Source of the DNA: Rhabditophanes sp. KR3021
Taxonomy: Eukaryota > Nematoda > Chromadorea > Rhabditida > Alloionematidae
Length of the DNA: 64,000 nt
Assembly: GCA_963281155.1 (NCBI GenBank)
Contig: CAUJLY010000003.1
Location: forward strand, 1,550,001 to 1,614,000
Direction of reading: 5' to 3'
This document shows, piece after piece, positions 47,955-59,176 of the stretch. Position numbers and translations under genes: made by a program. Position 1 is the first letter of the stretch. The number at the start of each line of letters is the position of its first letter. The notes under the pieces are model-generated. The model was given only the letters and a program-made list of their open reading frames with translations. It ran no database searches and had not been told where the DNA came from.

Positions 47955-50219
47955 TTAGAAGAATTGTGGAATCTCTTGGCCAAGTTGAGTAAGCATCTGA
48001 AATAAATAAGCATTATTAAGTACTTGTTTGTATATACTTACAGCAACTAATTGCTCTTTCATAGCTTCATCTTTTTCGTTATTGTAATAAGTAGTACACG
48101 TTCCAATCTTGTTACGCCCAGTTCTACCAGACCTATGAATGAAAGTGGTAAAGTCAGACGGAAGGTCATACTGGATAACATGATCCAAGTCCTTGATGTC
48201 CAAACCACGAGCACAAACATCCGTGGCAACAACAACATCTACCCTGTGAGCCCTGAAATCATTCAAAGCCTCTTCGCGAAGTTTCTGGGGTCTATCACCA
48301 TTCAAAGAGACCGAATTGATCTTCTTATCCACAAGATAAATAGCAAGAGTATCAGCCAATCTTTTGGTTCCAACAAAAACGAGAGTTCTTGGCACTTCTT
48401 GAACGCCATTCGATTCTTTTCTGCACTCCAAAATCAAATTAACCAAAGCTTGACTTTTTCCACTTTGTTTCATCTCAACAAAGTTATGGATTACTCTCTT
48501 GTTGACCGTGTTGCAATTCTTGTTCAAAACCGTAACATGATTGGGTTTCAACAAAGCTTCCGTAAAAGATTGAATTTCAAGCGGGAAAGTAGCACTAAAC
48601 AACAAAGTAGTTCTCTTTTCTTTGTCTGGACAATTTCCAGCCTCCAAAGCTTGCTTGATGACAGTAGAAAAAGAATTGGCATGCAACTCATCAGCTTCAT
48701 CAAGAACAAGAAACTTTACATCTTCAAGATTCAATTCACCACTCTCGCAGAAATGCTTCAGGCGACCTGGAGTAGTGCTTAGGATGTCACATCCATTCTC
48801 CAATTCTTTCAAATTTTCAGACATTGAGTATTGACCTTAATAGCAACATAATTATTTACAAAACATAACTAAATAATGAGTTTTTTAACGCCCTATTTTA
48901 GCGTCTTTTTAAGTCGTATGCTTTTTATCAAGAAAATGATGGTTTAAACCAAAAATAATGATTCCCGCCAAATAGAAGTAATTTGATGATTTTAAAACTT
49001 CCTATCGCGAAATTTAGAAGGTGTATCGGTAACTTTTGGTATATAAGGAGTAGAAGAATACATCTAAATCACTTTAATTTTTTGGCACACAATCCTGGAT
49101 AGAAGAGAAGGGTCATTTCAAAGTACACTTTTTTTATTAAAAAGCCAAGAATAGAAGTAATAGTAAAATCTCATATTCAAGAGCTCAAGATATGGAGTCA
49201 ATCATAACAGACGTTTTAGAAAGATAGAGTGTTAGAAAAAGAGAAATCTTTAGAGAGTTTTATGGAACAGACTCACAATATCAATAATTGTATTTTAATT
49301 TCTGTAATATTTTAACAAAAGCCTTAATTCTTCTTCATTTAATTTTACTTAAAAATGAATAATCTAAATAACTTGACCTTCACTAACAAAAAGCATAAAT
49401 GTAGTGAAGTGCTTGTATTAATCAAAAGATTATACAACCCAATTTTTCAATTCTGTACAATTAAATTGGTTTAAACTTACCATAAGCCTTAGCACAAGTT
49501 ACTGGGATCGCACAGCAAAACTTACGAGCCTGCTCATGAGTTTGAAGAGCTAATTCACGAGTAGGTGAGATAATAATAGCCAATGGGGCGCGAAGTTTTC
49601 TTTCTGGATTTTCCTTTAGGATGTAGTCGATAATGGGCAAGATAAAAGCAGCGGATTTGCCAGAGGACGTTTCAGATTGAGCTACTATATCTTGCAATTG
49701 ACAGATGTAAGGCATAGTAAAGGCTTGAATCTTTCTTGGCTTAGTATAACCAGACTTAAGGATGTTATCGTAAAGACGAGGGCTGAATTCACATTCCTTC
49801 CAGTCGTCGAATTTGATTGGATTGGAGTTACCAGTGTCAATGACAACGATGTCGTCATCGAAATCATCAGAGTGAAAGTACCCACCGGCATTCTTGAGAT
49901 CTTCTTCGTAAATAAGGTCGACTGAACGTTCGATTGGAACGTAAGGGACCTTTGGAACTGATTTGTCAAACTTCTTGCCTCCATATCTTCTGAAGGAATG
50001 ACCTAACTCTTCGTCTTCAAATCTGCTATCGCAACTCAAATGTCTCATCTGAGAAGTGGTTTGGTCAACTTCTTCAGTCAAGTGCAGGTTGCCGTTTCCA
50101 TCGCTAACGCCGTAGATTTCCCAATCACTTGCTCTGGAATTACTTTCAGTTACTGTCTCAACAGTTGGCTTAGATAAGGTCTCTTCGGTAGGTTCTCCGA
50201 GAATAGTCGAAAAAGACAT
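47955..50219 (-). CDS. Vasa/DDX3-like DEAD-box RNA helicase with altered motif I
   Basis: Exons 49481-50219, 48042-48835 and 47955-47996 give 524 residues; intron 1 is 645 nt. After a polar N-terminus of about 120 residues (no RGG repeats) come the helicase motifs: Q-motif-like GYTKPRKIQAFTMP, motif Ia SPTRELALQ, TPGRL, VLDEADEL (DEAD), FSATF, VATDVCARGLDIKD and HRSGRTGR. Motif I reads AQSETSSGKS, where the family has AxxGxGK(T/S): the first loop glycine is serine. The second DEAD-box gene at 60.7 kb shares special features (KPRKIQA, VCARGLDIKDLDHVI, INGDRPQ/NGDRPQ), so they are paralogues. Likely a germ-granule-type helicase; whether the changed P-loop still hydrolyses ATP is open. Confidence 0.88.
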
Positions 50220-50550
50220 TACTACTAAATAATATAACCAGTCTAAAAGGAATAAAGTTTAATGCTAAATTGAATCATATGCAGCGTGTGTCAACACATG
50301 GTCAAGATATAATGAGTCGTGTAAACATTCTACTACACCTGACAGCTATACAACCCTTCTTTAGGGCTATTTTGACAAAAAACGATTAATTTGGTTGAGG
50401 GAGTAAGATATTTAAGAACAGCATACCAAACGTACTCTGCATCCAAAGTTACAACAAACGAAATTAACTTAAATGTAAAATTTATTTAAATTCTTCAACA
50501 ATTATTAATAACAACACAACAAATAATAATGAATTAATAAGGCGATTGGT
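50220..50550. other. Intergenic spacer
   Basis: 331 bases upstream of the helicase and downstream of ZNF622 (both minus strand). Nothing recognised. Confidence 0.45.
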
Positions 50551-51795
50551 CTAATAAGCTTGTCCTTGAGCTCCCTTAGATTTGAAAAGTTTATTTCCCT
50601 TAATCCCACATTGAATTATCCATTTAGTCTTCAATTTACGGACAAAGGTAGTGTCGCGTAGTGTGGCCTTATTTACCGCTAGTCCGAGTTCACCATGGTA
50701 GCCAAGTGACTTGAAGAAACTGAATTTGGTTACATTTTTGTTGGTGACCATTACGAGGTCTTGGCATGGCTTCAACTTTTGCTTGTAGAACTTCAATAAG
50801 GATCTGTGGCCAACGTTGTTCCCGGAAGGCAAGGTCATCGTATACCCCATGTCAATCATTGGGGCATCTGGATCAATGAATTCTTCACTGTTTTCATCGA
50901 ACATTGGACTGTAATCGTAGAATTCAATGTATTCGACGAGGTTGTCTCCTTCTTGGTTAATCATGCAATGGGTTTTGTCGACCATATGTTGTTGACAGGC
51001 CTCGACTGTTTCAAATCTTTTGGAGCGCTCGTTGCAGAGAATACAGATTTTGCCACAACCGACTTTGTAGCCGAGGAAAGTGATGAGACCTTCAGCGTCA
51101 CTGACGAAACGAGTGTCAGGGAGGAAGAAGCCGTGGGCACTGTACATATGCTTCATGTTGTCGTCGAAGTTCTCGCTCTTTTCAGGGCAGAAGAGGCAAG
51201 AGCAGGAAGGAATTGCGTCATCGTCATTCAAATCGTCTTCCTCGTCTATTTGGTGTGTTGTACTATTAGTCTCCTCAGTAACTTCCATTGGCTGTTCAAC
51301 TTGAGTTTCATGGATCTCAGTCATATGTTGGTCAATAGTCTCCTTATCCAATTTAACATTTCTAGGAGTCTTTGCCTTTACCGTAAAAGCAATATCCTCC
51401 TTATCAACCCCATTCTCTTTGAAAGCGGCATCTTTTTCAATATGAACTTTTGACTTGACATGAGTAGCATAGCTATTAACTGACTTGAACAACTTTCCGC
51501 ATGGATGGCAATAAGTGCTGGTCTTAACAGTAGTCTCGATAACTTCTAGTTCCTTTTGAATATTAAATTGGACTTTCTTTTCATCAAACAAGGCCAATGC
51601 AATTGCAGGCAACTCAGCTTCCTATAAAAAGTAATTATTCAATTTAAACTTCAGACAAACCTTTCTCTTCAAGTTATAACGATGCCATTCGCTCTTATAA
51701 TGCTCTCTTTGCATTTCTCCATCTGAAAATTTAACTCTACATGAGATGCAAGTAAAATTAGTAGAAGAATTTTCTTCTTTAGTTCCAATAGACAT
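50551..51795 (-). CDS. ZNF622: ZNF622/REI1-type 60S maturation factor
   Basis: REI1/ZNF622 acts in the cytoplasm on the pre-60S subunit, where it helps release Arx1 and probes the peptide exit tunnel. Exons 51661-51795 and 50551-51621 (39-nt intron, phase 0) give 401 residues. The first C2H2 finger, TCISCRVKFSDGEMQREHYK...H, followed by WHRYNLKRK, is almost the REI1 consensus. A second finger is CHPCGKLFKSVNSYATHVKS. Then CSCLFCPEKSENFDDNMKHM and the pair CILCNERSKRFETVEACQQH, DYSPMFDE and MGYTMTLPSGNNVGHRSL complete the family pattern. The C-terminal basic tail (FVRKLKTKW, GIKGNKLFKSKG) fits tunnel insertion. Confidence 0.92.
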
Positions 51796-51984
51796 TTTTC
51801 AATTAATTTGATAGATCGGATTGAATTAGATGGTAATACTTTCAAATATGATGAAACTTCCGTGACCTGACAAAGTCTTCGAGCAGCTTTCTGCCTTGTG
51901 ATTGGGAGGGTATGTCTTGGTACGTAATTATTGACACATACTACTCCAACTGATACACAATATATTTTGGAACAATAAATAATT

Positions 51985-52337
51985 ATGTCTAGTCACGCAG
52001 ATATTCCCTTGGCAGATGATGAAACCATACCTAATGAAGTTAATTTAAGCAGCAGAAGACCTAAACCTGCCCAACCTTTGCCTCAGGCTGAGGATTTGGA
52101 GGAGAAAGCTCGTTTAATTACACATATACTTGAGCTGCAAAATACTTTAGAAGGTAGATAAAATTTAAAAAGAGTTTAGCATAATGATTTGTAGATCTAA
52201 GTTCACGCGTCGACAGCGTCAAGGAAGAAAGCCACAAACTTCGTTCTGAAAACCAAGTTCTAGGGCAATACATCAAAAACTTGATGGTTTCCAGCAATTT
52301 GTTCCAACCCGCAAATGCCCCCCGTTCCTCGAAGTAA
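51985..52337 (+). CDS. SCOC: Short coiled-coil protein (SCOC)
   Basis: SCOC is a Golgi-associated coiled-coil protein that binds ARL1 and FEZ1 and acts in autophagy and axonal transport. Exons 51985-52153 and 52195-52337 (41-nt intron) give 103 residues. The coiled coil [20 protein letters not shown] and [13 protein letters not shown] match the very conserved SCOC core. It lies head-to-head with ZNF622 (189 bp between starts), and DDRGK1 follows on the same strand 366 bp downstream. Confidence 0.92.
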
Positions 52338-52703
52338 TCTCATCGCCTATTTTCTTTCCACCTCCTCTGCTCTCTTTCACAACCTTTGTTTTTAAGCTTT
52401 AAATCTCCTCTTGCATCTCATTTGCTAACACCAAAAACGACAGTCCTTGTTTGCCATGGAATTTGACATCAACTCAATTTATTTACTAATTTTGGTTATT
52501 ATCTTTTTAGTGGGACAGATGAATCAAATAACAACGATGATTTGTATGATAATTATTGTTGGTGAAAAATTGGATTATTCTCAAATATACCTAAATAAAT
52601 TATTCCTTCGATACAAAAGTAGTTCTGCTTTAAATGGTCATCCTAGCCAATCAATATATTTGGACTTGTATCTTTTTAATTTGTTTTATATCGTACTATT
52701 TAG
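52338..52703. other. Intergenic spacer, DDRGK1 acceptor at its end
   Basis: 366 bases. An open frame at 52447-52707 is hydrophobic and AT-driven and is not supported. The spacer ends in CTATTTAG directly abutting the DDRGK1 start codon, which implies splicing of a leader to this position. Confidence 0.4.
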
Positions 52704-53630
52704 ATGAGTGAAAGTATAAATTTATACATAGCACTGGGTTGCTTTTGGGTGTTTGCGTCATTGATTGCGTATGGCATATATAAGTATATCACGAGTCCAA
52801 AGAAACAAAAGAAAGAGAATGATGTTATTGAAGCAGCAGCAGTTGGTGGTAGAAGAAACATGCCAGGCGGTCTGAGACGGAGAATGAACATCAGACAGGA
52901 TGATTCGGATTCGGATGAAGCAGATAGAGGCAATATTTTTATATTTAATTAATATTTAAACAAATATATTTTAGACTTTTCAGATAACGACATTGATCAA
53001 CTTAATTTTGGTAAAATGGGAAAGAAAAAGACTGCTAAAATGCAAGCTAAGCAAGAAAAGAAAGCTCACAGAGAGTATGAACTTAAAGAGAGGGAAGAAA
53101 AAAAGAAACTAGCTCTAATTAATGAGGAAAGAGATGCCGAAGCTCGAGCTAAGGAAGAATTAGCTGAAAAAGATGCTGAAGAAAAGGAAAGAATTGAAAG
53201 AGAAGAGAAGGAACGCAAAGATTATGAAGAATATCTACAAATGAAAGAAGCTTTCAGCATTGAGGAGGAGGGAGTTGAGGAATTGGATGAAGATGCGGCT
53301 AGAAATTTGAAGCAAGAATTTATTGAATTTATCAAAGAGGTTAAAGTTATCAATCTGGACGAATTAGGTTCAAAGTTTAATTTAAGTGTAAGTGATGTTT
53401 CCAGTAGACTCAACACTTTTATCGAAGATAAATCTATTTCCGGTGTAATTGACGATCGTGGTAAATTCATTTATATTACGGAGGCGGAATGGACTTCAGT
53501 GGCTCAATTCATCAACAACCGTGGCCGTGTCAGTCTCCAAGAAATTATCGACTCCTCAAACTGCCTGATTTCTCTCAAATCCAACTACAAAGCCGACGAA
53601 GCCATCTCTCTAATTGAACAAACCATTTAA
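52704..53630 (+). CDS. DDRGK1: DDRGK1 (UFM1 ligase adaptor of the ER)
   Basis: DDRGK1 (UFBP1) recruits UFL1 to the ER for UFMylation of ribosomes and other targets. Exons 52704-52929 and 52975-53630 give 293 residues. An N-terminal membrane anchor (YIALGCFWVFASLIAYGIY) is followed by NMPGGLRRRM, a long charged coiled coil (Lys/Glu-rich, residues 85-160) and a C-terminal PCI/winged-helix domain (EFIEFIKEVKVINLDELGSK ... GRVSLQEIIDSSN). The 45-nt intron has a GC donor (AG|GCAATA); the unspliced frame stops after NIFIFN. The start codon directly follows an AG acceptor. ODR-4, which works on the UFSP2 side of the same pathway, is 13 kb away. Confidence 0.92.
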
Positions 53631-53693
53631 TTATTATCATATTTATTTTCTTTGCGGACATGGGTAAAATAAAAGTGTATTAAAAAAATGAAA

Positions 53694-55224
53694 TCAGGGA
53701 CGTCTCATATTGTTCCTATTACTCGAATTAGCAACAGTCTCATCAATAACGTCATTTATTCGTTTTTCAGATTCTAGTAGGTTACTACTTCGTTTGGCAT
53801 GTTTTGCTTCCATCAGGATTTTTTGTATCACAAATTTGGTAGTCAATTTTTCATCGTCGTTCAGGTTGCTGAAGTGAGAGACGATTAAACCTGTAAAATG
53901 GGCATCTTCATTTTCTATCACCTGGCCATTTACAAAAGTTGTTGGAAGGACGAATGTCGTTGGTCTGTTTACCTTGAGGTCATGGTCGTGTCCGTCGTAG
54001 ATAATGTTGTTTCTGATCAAGCTTTCTCGAGATGGATCTAAAAAGGTTGGAGAATGATTAATTTGCATTTGTTGAGATGATTCGCTTGTGTGAGGTAGAT
54101 GGTTAGTATAAGTAGGAGTTAGGTAGGAAGTTGATGTAGTTGGAGGCAACTGTTGTTGATAAGAACCAGTATCAGCCATTCTTTTCCGTTTGGCCATTTG
54201 CATTCCGCAGTTGATGGGTACCGTTCCATTTCGAGGTACTGCAAAGCTTTCGTTGTTTTCTGTTATTTGTGAAAATATTGTAGGGCCTTTAATACTGCTA
54301 CTTTCTGAGGCATCATTTGATTGGGCACTTTGATGGTTGTTTCTTTTCTTTGAATGGTGTTTGATCGGCACCATTTGGGCTTGACATAACGAATTTTGGA
54401 TGTCGTTTTCATTGGAATATCCATTTATTGTGAGATCGTCTATATTTTCGAATTTTGTGTAAAAATGGTCTTGTAAAGGGATGTACAAATGATCTTCATG
54501 TGCAAAAGGTTTCTTAGTGCCACGTTTCTTGGTTGGGCTAGTTTTGGCATTCCCGTTCTCCGTATCAACTAGATAGGGATCAATCCACGCCATCTCTTTA
54601 CATAGCCTAATAGAGGAGAGTGTATTCATATGATTCGGCACATCGTCAATTCTAGGATCGTCTATATTGATAATCCTCTTGCGCCGCCTCAGTTTCACAT
54701 ACCTATCACGCAACCTTTTCCATTGAATTTGTAACGAAGGCCCACCTTCGGCGTAATTTAATTCTTTAGCTAACCTACACCATAATTCAGTTCTATACGT
54801 TGTACAAGCCGGCTTATTACCATAATATGCATCATCAGGATTATAAAGACAGGGTTCATTTTTGACTTTCCAAATTAAGGTTAAACCATAATCATTCAGT
54901 CTAGTTTTACTTTCTTTTTTGAATGAACTTTTGTCGGTTTCACTAGAACTTCCGGATTCATTTTTAAGGTTGCCATCACTGGAACAACTTGTGTCATTTG
55001 CATGGTCATGATTTGATAAAATATCACTTAATGATTTCTTAGAGTAGCCTAATAATGGATAAATAAATGAAAGCTTTCAAATAATAAGACTAACCATATG
55101 TATGAGGAAATTTGGCATCCGCCAAAGTGGCGTCCTCGTTTATATTTTTAACAATCTCCAGATTGAATGTTGTTTTGTATGTGTGTTTTTTAAAAAATGT
55201 CTGTGCCCGCTCTATCACAAACAA
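53694..55224 (-). CDS. MADF-domain transcription-factor-like protein, 5' end unresolved
   Basis: MADF domains are Myb/SANT-like DNA-binding domains of invertebrate factors such as Adf-1. The main exon is 53694-55048 and an upstream exon ends at 55095 (GT-AG, phase 1). The upstream exon is open to 55224 without an ATG, so a first exon is missing from my model. The MADF domain (about 54640-54900) reads LIWKVKNEPCLYNPDD, TELWCRLAKEL and LQIQWKRLRDRYVKLRRRKR. Downstream are a basic patch (KKRGTKKP), a Gln/Ser/Thr-rich middle and a C-terminal segment (HFSNLNDDEKLTTKFVIQKI) that resembles a BESS motif, the usual partner of MADF. Target genes unknown. Confidence 0.75.
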
Positions 55225-55608
55225 TTAAACGCGCGCAGCTACTAGGTGTAAACAATATATTTATATAGGAAAATGGAACTCCACTATAATCAATGATATT
55301 GTAGATGTAAACACAGCCTTTTTAATCTTAAGACGACATCTGTTGGGGTGAAGTTTACTTAAACAAAGTAATGGCATGAGATGGATGTCTATTTATTTTT
55401 ACATTTGTATGAAAACTATGACAAATAAAAGTAGTAATTAACGGTACTTATTATGAAAGTTAATTAAAAAAATATAATGTTGCAAAAGTTTATTGATTTT
55501 CTTAATAAATATTATACGCTTTTGACTTTGACAGGAATACATTTTGGATTACCCTTTAAATATACATTATAGATAGTAAAGGAATCTCAATATTATAGAC
55601 ATCTGGAT
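55225..55608. other. Intergenic spacer
   Basis: 384 bases that should hold the missing first exon and promoter of the MADF gene. I cannot choose between candidate ATGs. AT-rich; no other feature. Confidence 0.35.
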
Positions 55609-56197
55609 CTAATCCTCACACCAGGCGTTTTCTTTCTTTATCTGAAATTTGTTAATCAACTGTATTCGAGTAAAATAAGCTTACTTGTTCCTCTTCTTCG
55701 GCAGTAAAGTCGTTGCGGATGTTAAAGGTACGGCGGATCTCGTCTGGGGACTTTCCTTTGATCATGTTGGCAACGGTCTTGCAGGTGACGTCGAGAAGGC
55801 CTTTGATGTCCAAATAATTAGCGGCAAGAATCAATTCGAATAGAGTTCCTTGGTCGACTTTCAAGAACTCAACATCCCAAGAAGGAATATCATCGGTTCT
55901 CTTTTCTCTTTGCTCGCCATCCTCGTGGTGTGGTGGATCATTTTTGTGGAAGTTGCACCAAGTAATAACGCGCTTGATAATGTTTGAGTTGCAGTTTGAC
56001 AAAACGATTGCGTCCATGGCAACCATCTCCTCTCCGAGAATGTCGATTCCGAGATCTAAAACAAATAGTCATCAAATTTGATGATGTCTAAACTGACCAG
56101 TCAACATAGTGGAAAGAGTTCCAGATTGCTTGATTACATCGTAATCCAATTCAAAGGATTCCTTATCAGCAGAAAGCACGGGTATTTTGTGAGACAT
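55609..56197 (-). CDS. SKP1: SKP1 (SCF ubiquitin ligase adaptor)
   Basis: SKP1 links CUL1 to F-box proteins. Exons 56098-56197, 55685-56055 and 55609-55641 give 167 residues (human 163). The N-terminal BTB/POZ fold ([40 protein letters not shown]) is followed by the F-box-binding C-terminal helices ([20 protein letters not shown] and [18 protein letters not shown]) and the universal ending [15 protein letters not shown] split over the last intron. The tiny third exon (10 codons plus stop) is certain because it completes this signature. TCTTTCAG on the minus strand at 56214 precedes the ATG by 16 nt. The F-box gene at 20.6 kb is a possible partner. Confidence 0.95.
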
Positions 56198-56781
56198 GCT
56201 TATTAATTAACAACTGAAAGAAGAGAGAAACATTAGTAAAAGAAAATATTAAGTAAATAAAATCAATGTGCGTATGTCTTAAAAATGCAATGACTCGTTG
56301 CATCAACATATTTTGACCGATAGATGTAAAAGCTTAGTGTGAGTTGTTTTTATGGTCATTTTTGTATTATTATTTTGTAAAGTTTGCCACAAAAACAACT
56401 CATAAAGATTGGCCATAACAATGCTATAAAAATTTACAATTACAACGAGTTCGTGTAACTGTTAGGGATTAGATGGAGAGATATAAACATCGAAAAGTGT
56501 TATTAGAGAAGTTGGAAGGACGTTGATACTTAATCATATGGTTAGTCGTTGTGAGAATCTTGTGTTACCAAGGAACTAAGAGGCGAGGTATACCATATAG
56601 TATAGCCGATATTAATATTCGATATGTGTATAGTAGAAAGATATAGTAGGATGATATCTGTATAGTTGAAGATGTAATAAAGCGTTATCTGACAAAAGCA
56701 TAAAACAACAACTTAACAATTTTTATTTAATAGTTTCCCATTAAAAGAACAAAGTTTTATAACAATTAAACAAATAACAAT
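56198..56781. other. Intergenic spacer
   Basis: 584 bases between SKP1 and the end of POLR3E. No gene. A purine-rich stretch around 56460-56690 contains short GATA/TATAG-like repeats but nothing I can name. Confidence 0.4.
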
Positions 56782-58196
56782 TTAAGACTTATATGCTGCT
56801 GCTAAAGCCTTATCAATTCCTGGATAGTCTTTGACAAAGTCTTTTTCGAACCACTTCAACAACTTGTGGTCTTCATCTCTAACAATTTCGGAAAATTTAG
56901 GATTATCCAGTAGGACCTCATCATCATCGATCTTTAATTTCCAACCTTTATCCTTTTTGACAGCAAATATTGCCAGAATTTCCTCCGCATCGCCAATGGA
57001 AACATGAAATATCTTGGCCACTAGGGATCTGGTTACACGTTTCCCAGCTTGAAGCATACATAATGAAAAGTTATGCATATCCATCCGCAATTTTAGTAAA
57101 GCAGCTTTTTCAGAAGCAACCATTCTCTTGCCGTGACGTGGTGGCTTCAAATGTCTTTCTGTATGCAGAAAAGATCCACTAATTACCCAAAGACCACGGC
57201 AAAGTATTGCACATTCTCTAATTTTAGCCAGGAAAATAGCTTCATTCATATTTGTCTTAACAAAATGGGTCAAACGCATCAATTCTGAATGTCTCAAAAC
57301 TCCAGCTTTCAAGAATAATGTTTCAATTCGTTGATCCATTCCAAGTTCCTCGAGATGCAAATTAAGTTTTGTGGCGAATATATCAACCTTCTTAACATCA
57401 TCTTTACTTTCTTTGTTCATAGGGATAACAATTTCTTTTAGTTTTAATACTTCTTTTGTTACTTGAGTAATGTGGTCAACTTTTCTAGCAATAGTATTCA
57501 GATCGCCATTTTTAACTTTCATTGGAATCCATGATTCTTGATCAGCCATCTTCTGCTTGAAAAAAGAAGATTCCTCTTTCCGTTTCTTTTGAGCGTCTGT
57601 TTCCGCTCTAGCAAACTTGACTCTAACAGGATTAAGAGGTTTGCGATCGTCATCACTCATATCAACGGCTGTCATTTTCGTTTCTTCGCCATTAATTATT
57701 CTCTTCATTTCATAAGTACCTTCAACTGGCAGCAAAACCATTTTCCCATCTTTCAAATATCCAATGGCATGATTCATAACGGAATGATTTGCGTTTTTGT
57801 TTCCTCTGTAAACCGCTGGCTTTCTTTGAGTAGGGTCCATGAATTTAGGTTCAGTTACATTCATGGCATCTGATGGATCTAGTTGAATTTCAAAAATACC
57901 GGCTTTTCTCTTGTGCTTCGCATCACTTTTCTCAACAGGTACTCCCTTTTTATTGAATTGGAGTCTGTACAAGTCTGCTACAGGTTTTCCCAATACTATG
58001 GGAACCTTTAAAATTGAATTAAAGTACTAAATAACTTGAACATACCTCAAAATCAACAGCACTATAATCTAACGAATTAACCTCATTGTAGTTCTAAGAA
58101 TATTATTATTGAACTTAAAATTAAATAACTTACATCGAACAAGTAGGCATTCTCAATATTAACTATCGTTGTTCTTAATTCACTTTCCTCGTCCAT
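56782..58196 (-). CDS. POLR3E: RNA polymerase III subunit RPC5-like
   Basis: RPC5 (yeast Rpc37) pairs with RPC4 and acts in Pol III initiation and termination. Exons 58134-58196, 58046-58093 and 56782-58005 give 444 residues. The N-terminus reads YNEVNSLDYSAVDFEVPIVL then LYRLQF, where RPC5 has its strand-rich dimerisation module. The middle has the family stretch PLNPVRVKFARAETDAQKKR and ESSFFKQKMADQESWIPMKV. The winged-helix part follows (RHSELMRLTHFVKTN and CRGLWVISGSFLHTERH). It is shorter than human RPC5 (708), which has extra C-terminal domains; the length is near the yeast protein plus a little. Confidence 0.88.
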
Positions 58197-58507
58197 TTCG
58201 AAGTTGTTTAAATGTTAAATAAAATTGTTTTATAAAATCTTTAAATGCAAATACGTTTCTTTCCAAAGAGGCGCGTTTTGAGATGCTTGATTTAGAATGT
58301 TGAGGATGGACAAGTTTACACAGTTTAAGATTGACATAGATCAAGTTTTATACGACATTTATAAACTATTCGACACTTTTCGAGGAGTAAAATGATTATT
58401 TTACAAAATAATTGATACATCAAAATTTAAATAACAACTTCGACTTACAACACAAATTTCAGCGGTTCAAATCACAATTAGTTGCCAGTTCACAAATTAA
58501 TTCCAAA
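58197..58507. promoter_or_regulatory. Divergent upstream region of POLR3E and the next gene
   Basis: 311 bases between start codons facing apart. ATTTCAG at 58456-58462 could be an acceptor 45 nt before the plus-strand ATG. No other element. Confidence 0.35.
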
Positions 58508-59019
58508 ATGAACATGTTTTACGACAGCTTTTCAGGCAAAATAGAAACCAAATATGCTCATATCCATGTCAGAACAGTAATGAAAGTAATTTGTTTAACG
58601 GATTTATTACTTTGTATTTCTCTATTTTTTACAAGTTCAACAAGTATACTATTTGTAGTTTTATGTTGTGTTTTGTTTGCAAGAGTAGGAAGTATGTTTG
58701 GTGGATTATGGAGTCGTAAAAGAATTTACATAAATTGTCATCGTTTGATGGAGGTACTTTATAATTTCAATTACTCTTATATTTATACTATTTTTAGGCC
58801 GCGAACATTCTCCTAGTTTGCATTTGTATTTATAACAACAAAGTAAATCTTTTCACAATGATACTCAATTTGCTGGACATTATAATATCTGTTACATGCC
58901 TTTATTTTGACTTGCTAATAACTAACTTTTTGTATACATCAATTCAGGGAATTGAAACCATTTCAAAATCTCTTGTCCCTTCTTATGAAAAAAGTATTTT
59001 AGTTCATAATTGTGTTTGA
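58508..59019 (+). CDS. Small four-pass membrane protein
   Basis: Exons 58508-58753 and 58798-59019 (44-nt intron, phase 0) give 155 residues. The N-terminus is short and polar with TKYAHIHVRT. Four hydrophobic segments follow, in pairs separated by WSRKRIYINCHRLME: VICLTDLLLCISLFF, ILFVVLCCVLFARVGSMFGG, ANILLVCICIY and ILNLLDIIISVTCLYFDLLI. Tetraspan-like topology without the CCG motif of tetraspanins; claudin or DUF-type families are possible. Function unknown. Confidence 0.6.
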
Positions 59020-59176
59020 TTTAAATGTATTAAAATAGAATCTAGATAAATGCTTGTTTTGCGTAGTTGCGTCATTAATATGTATTTTGTTAAATTTGAA
59101 TCTTTGCTACTTGTTTTAAATTAAGGGTGTTTAAGAGAAAGCTAAATTAAATTTTTGATTTGAAACGTATTTGTTT

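Noticed and set aside
48051..48782. 243-codon plus-strand open frame
   Set aside because: Lies entirely antisense to the conserved helicase core and shows no family features; low stop density follows from the sense codon usage.
50806..51453. 215-codon plus-strand open frame
   Set aside because: Antisense shadow of ZNF622, whose zinc-finger motifs are unambiguous on the minus strand.
52447..52707. 86-codon hydrophobic open frame before DDRGK1
   Set aside because: AT-driven composition, no conserved features, and the real start is the ATG at 52704 after the AG.
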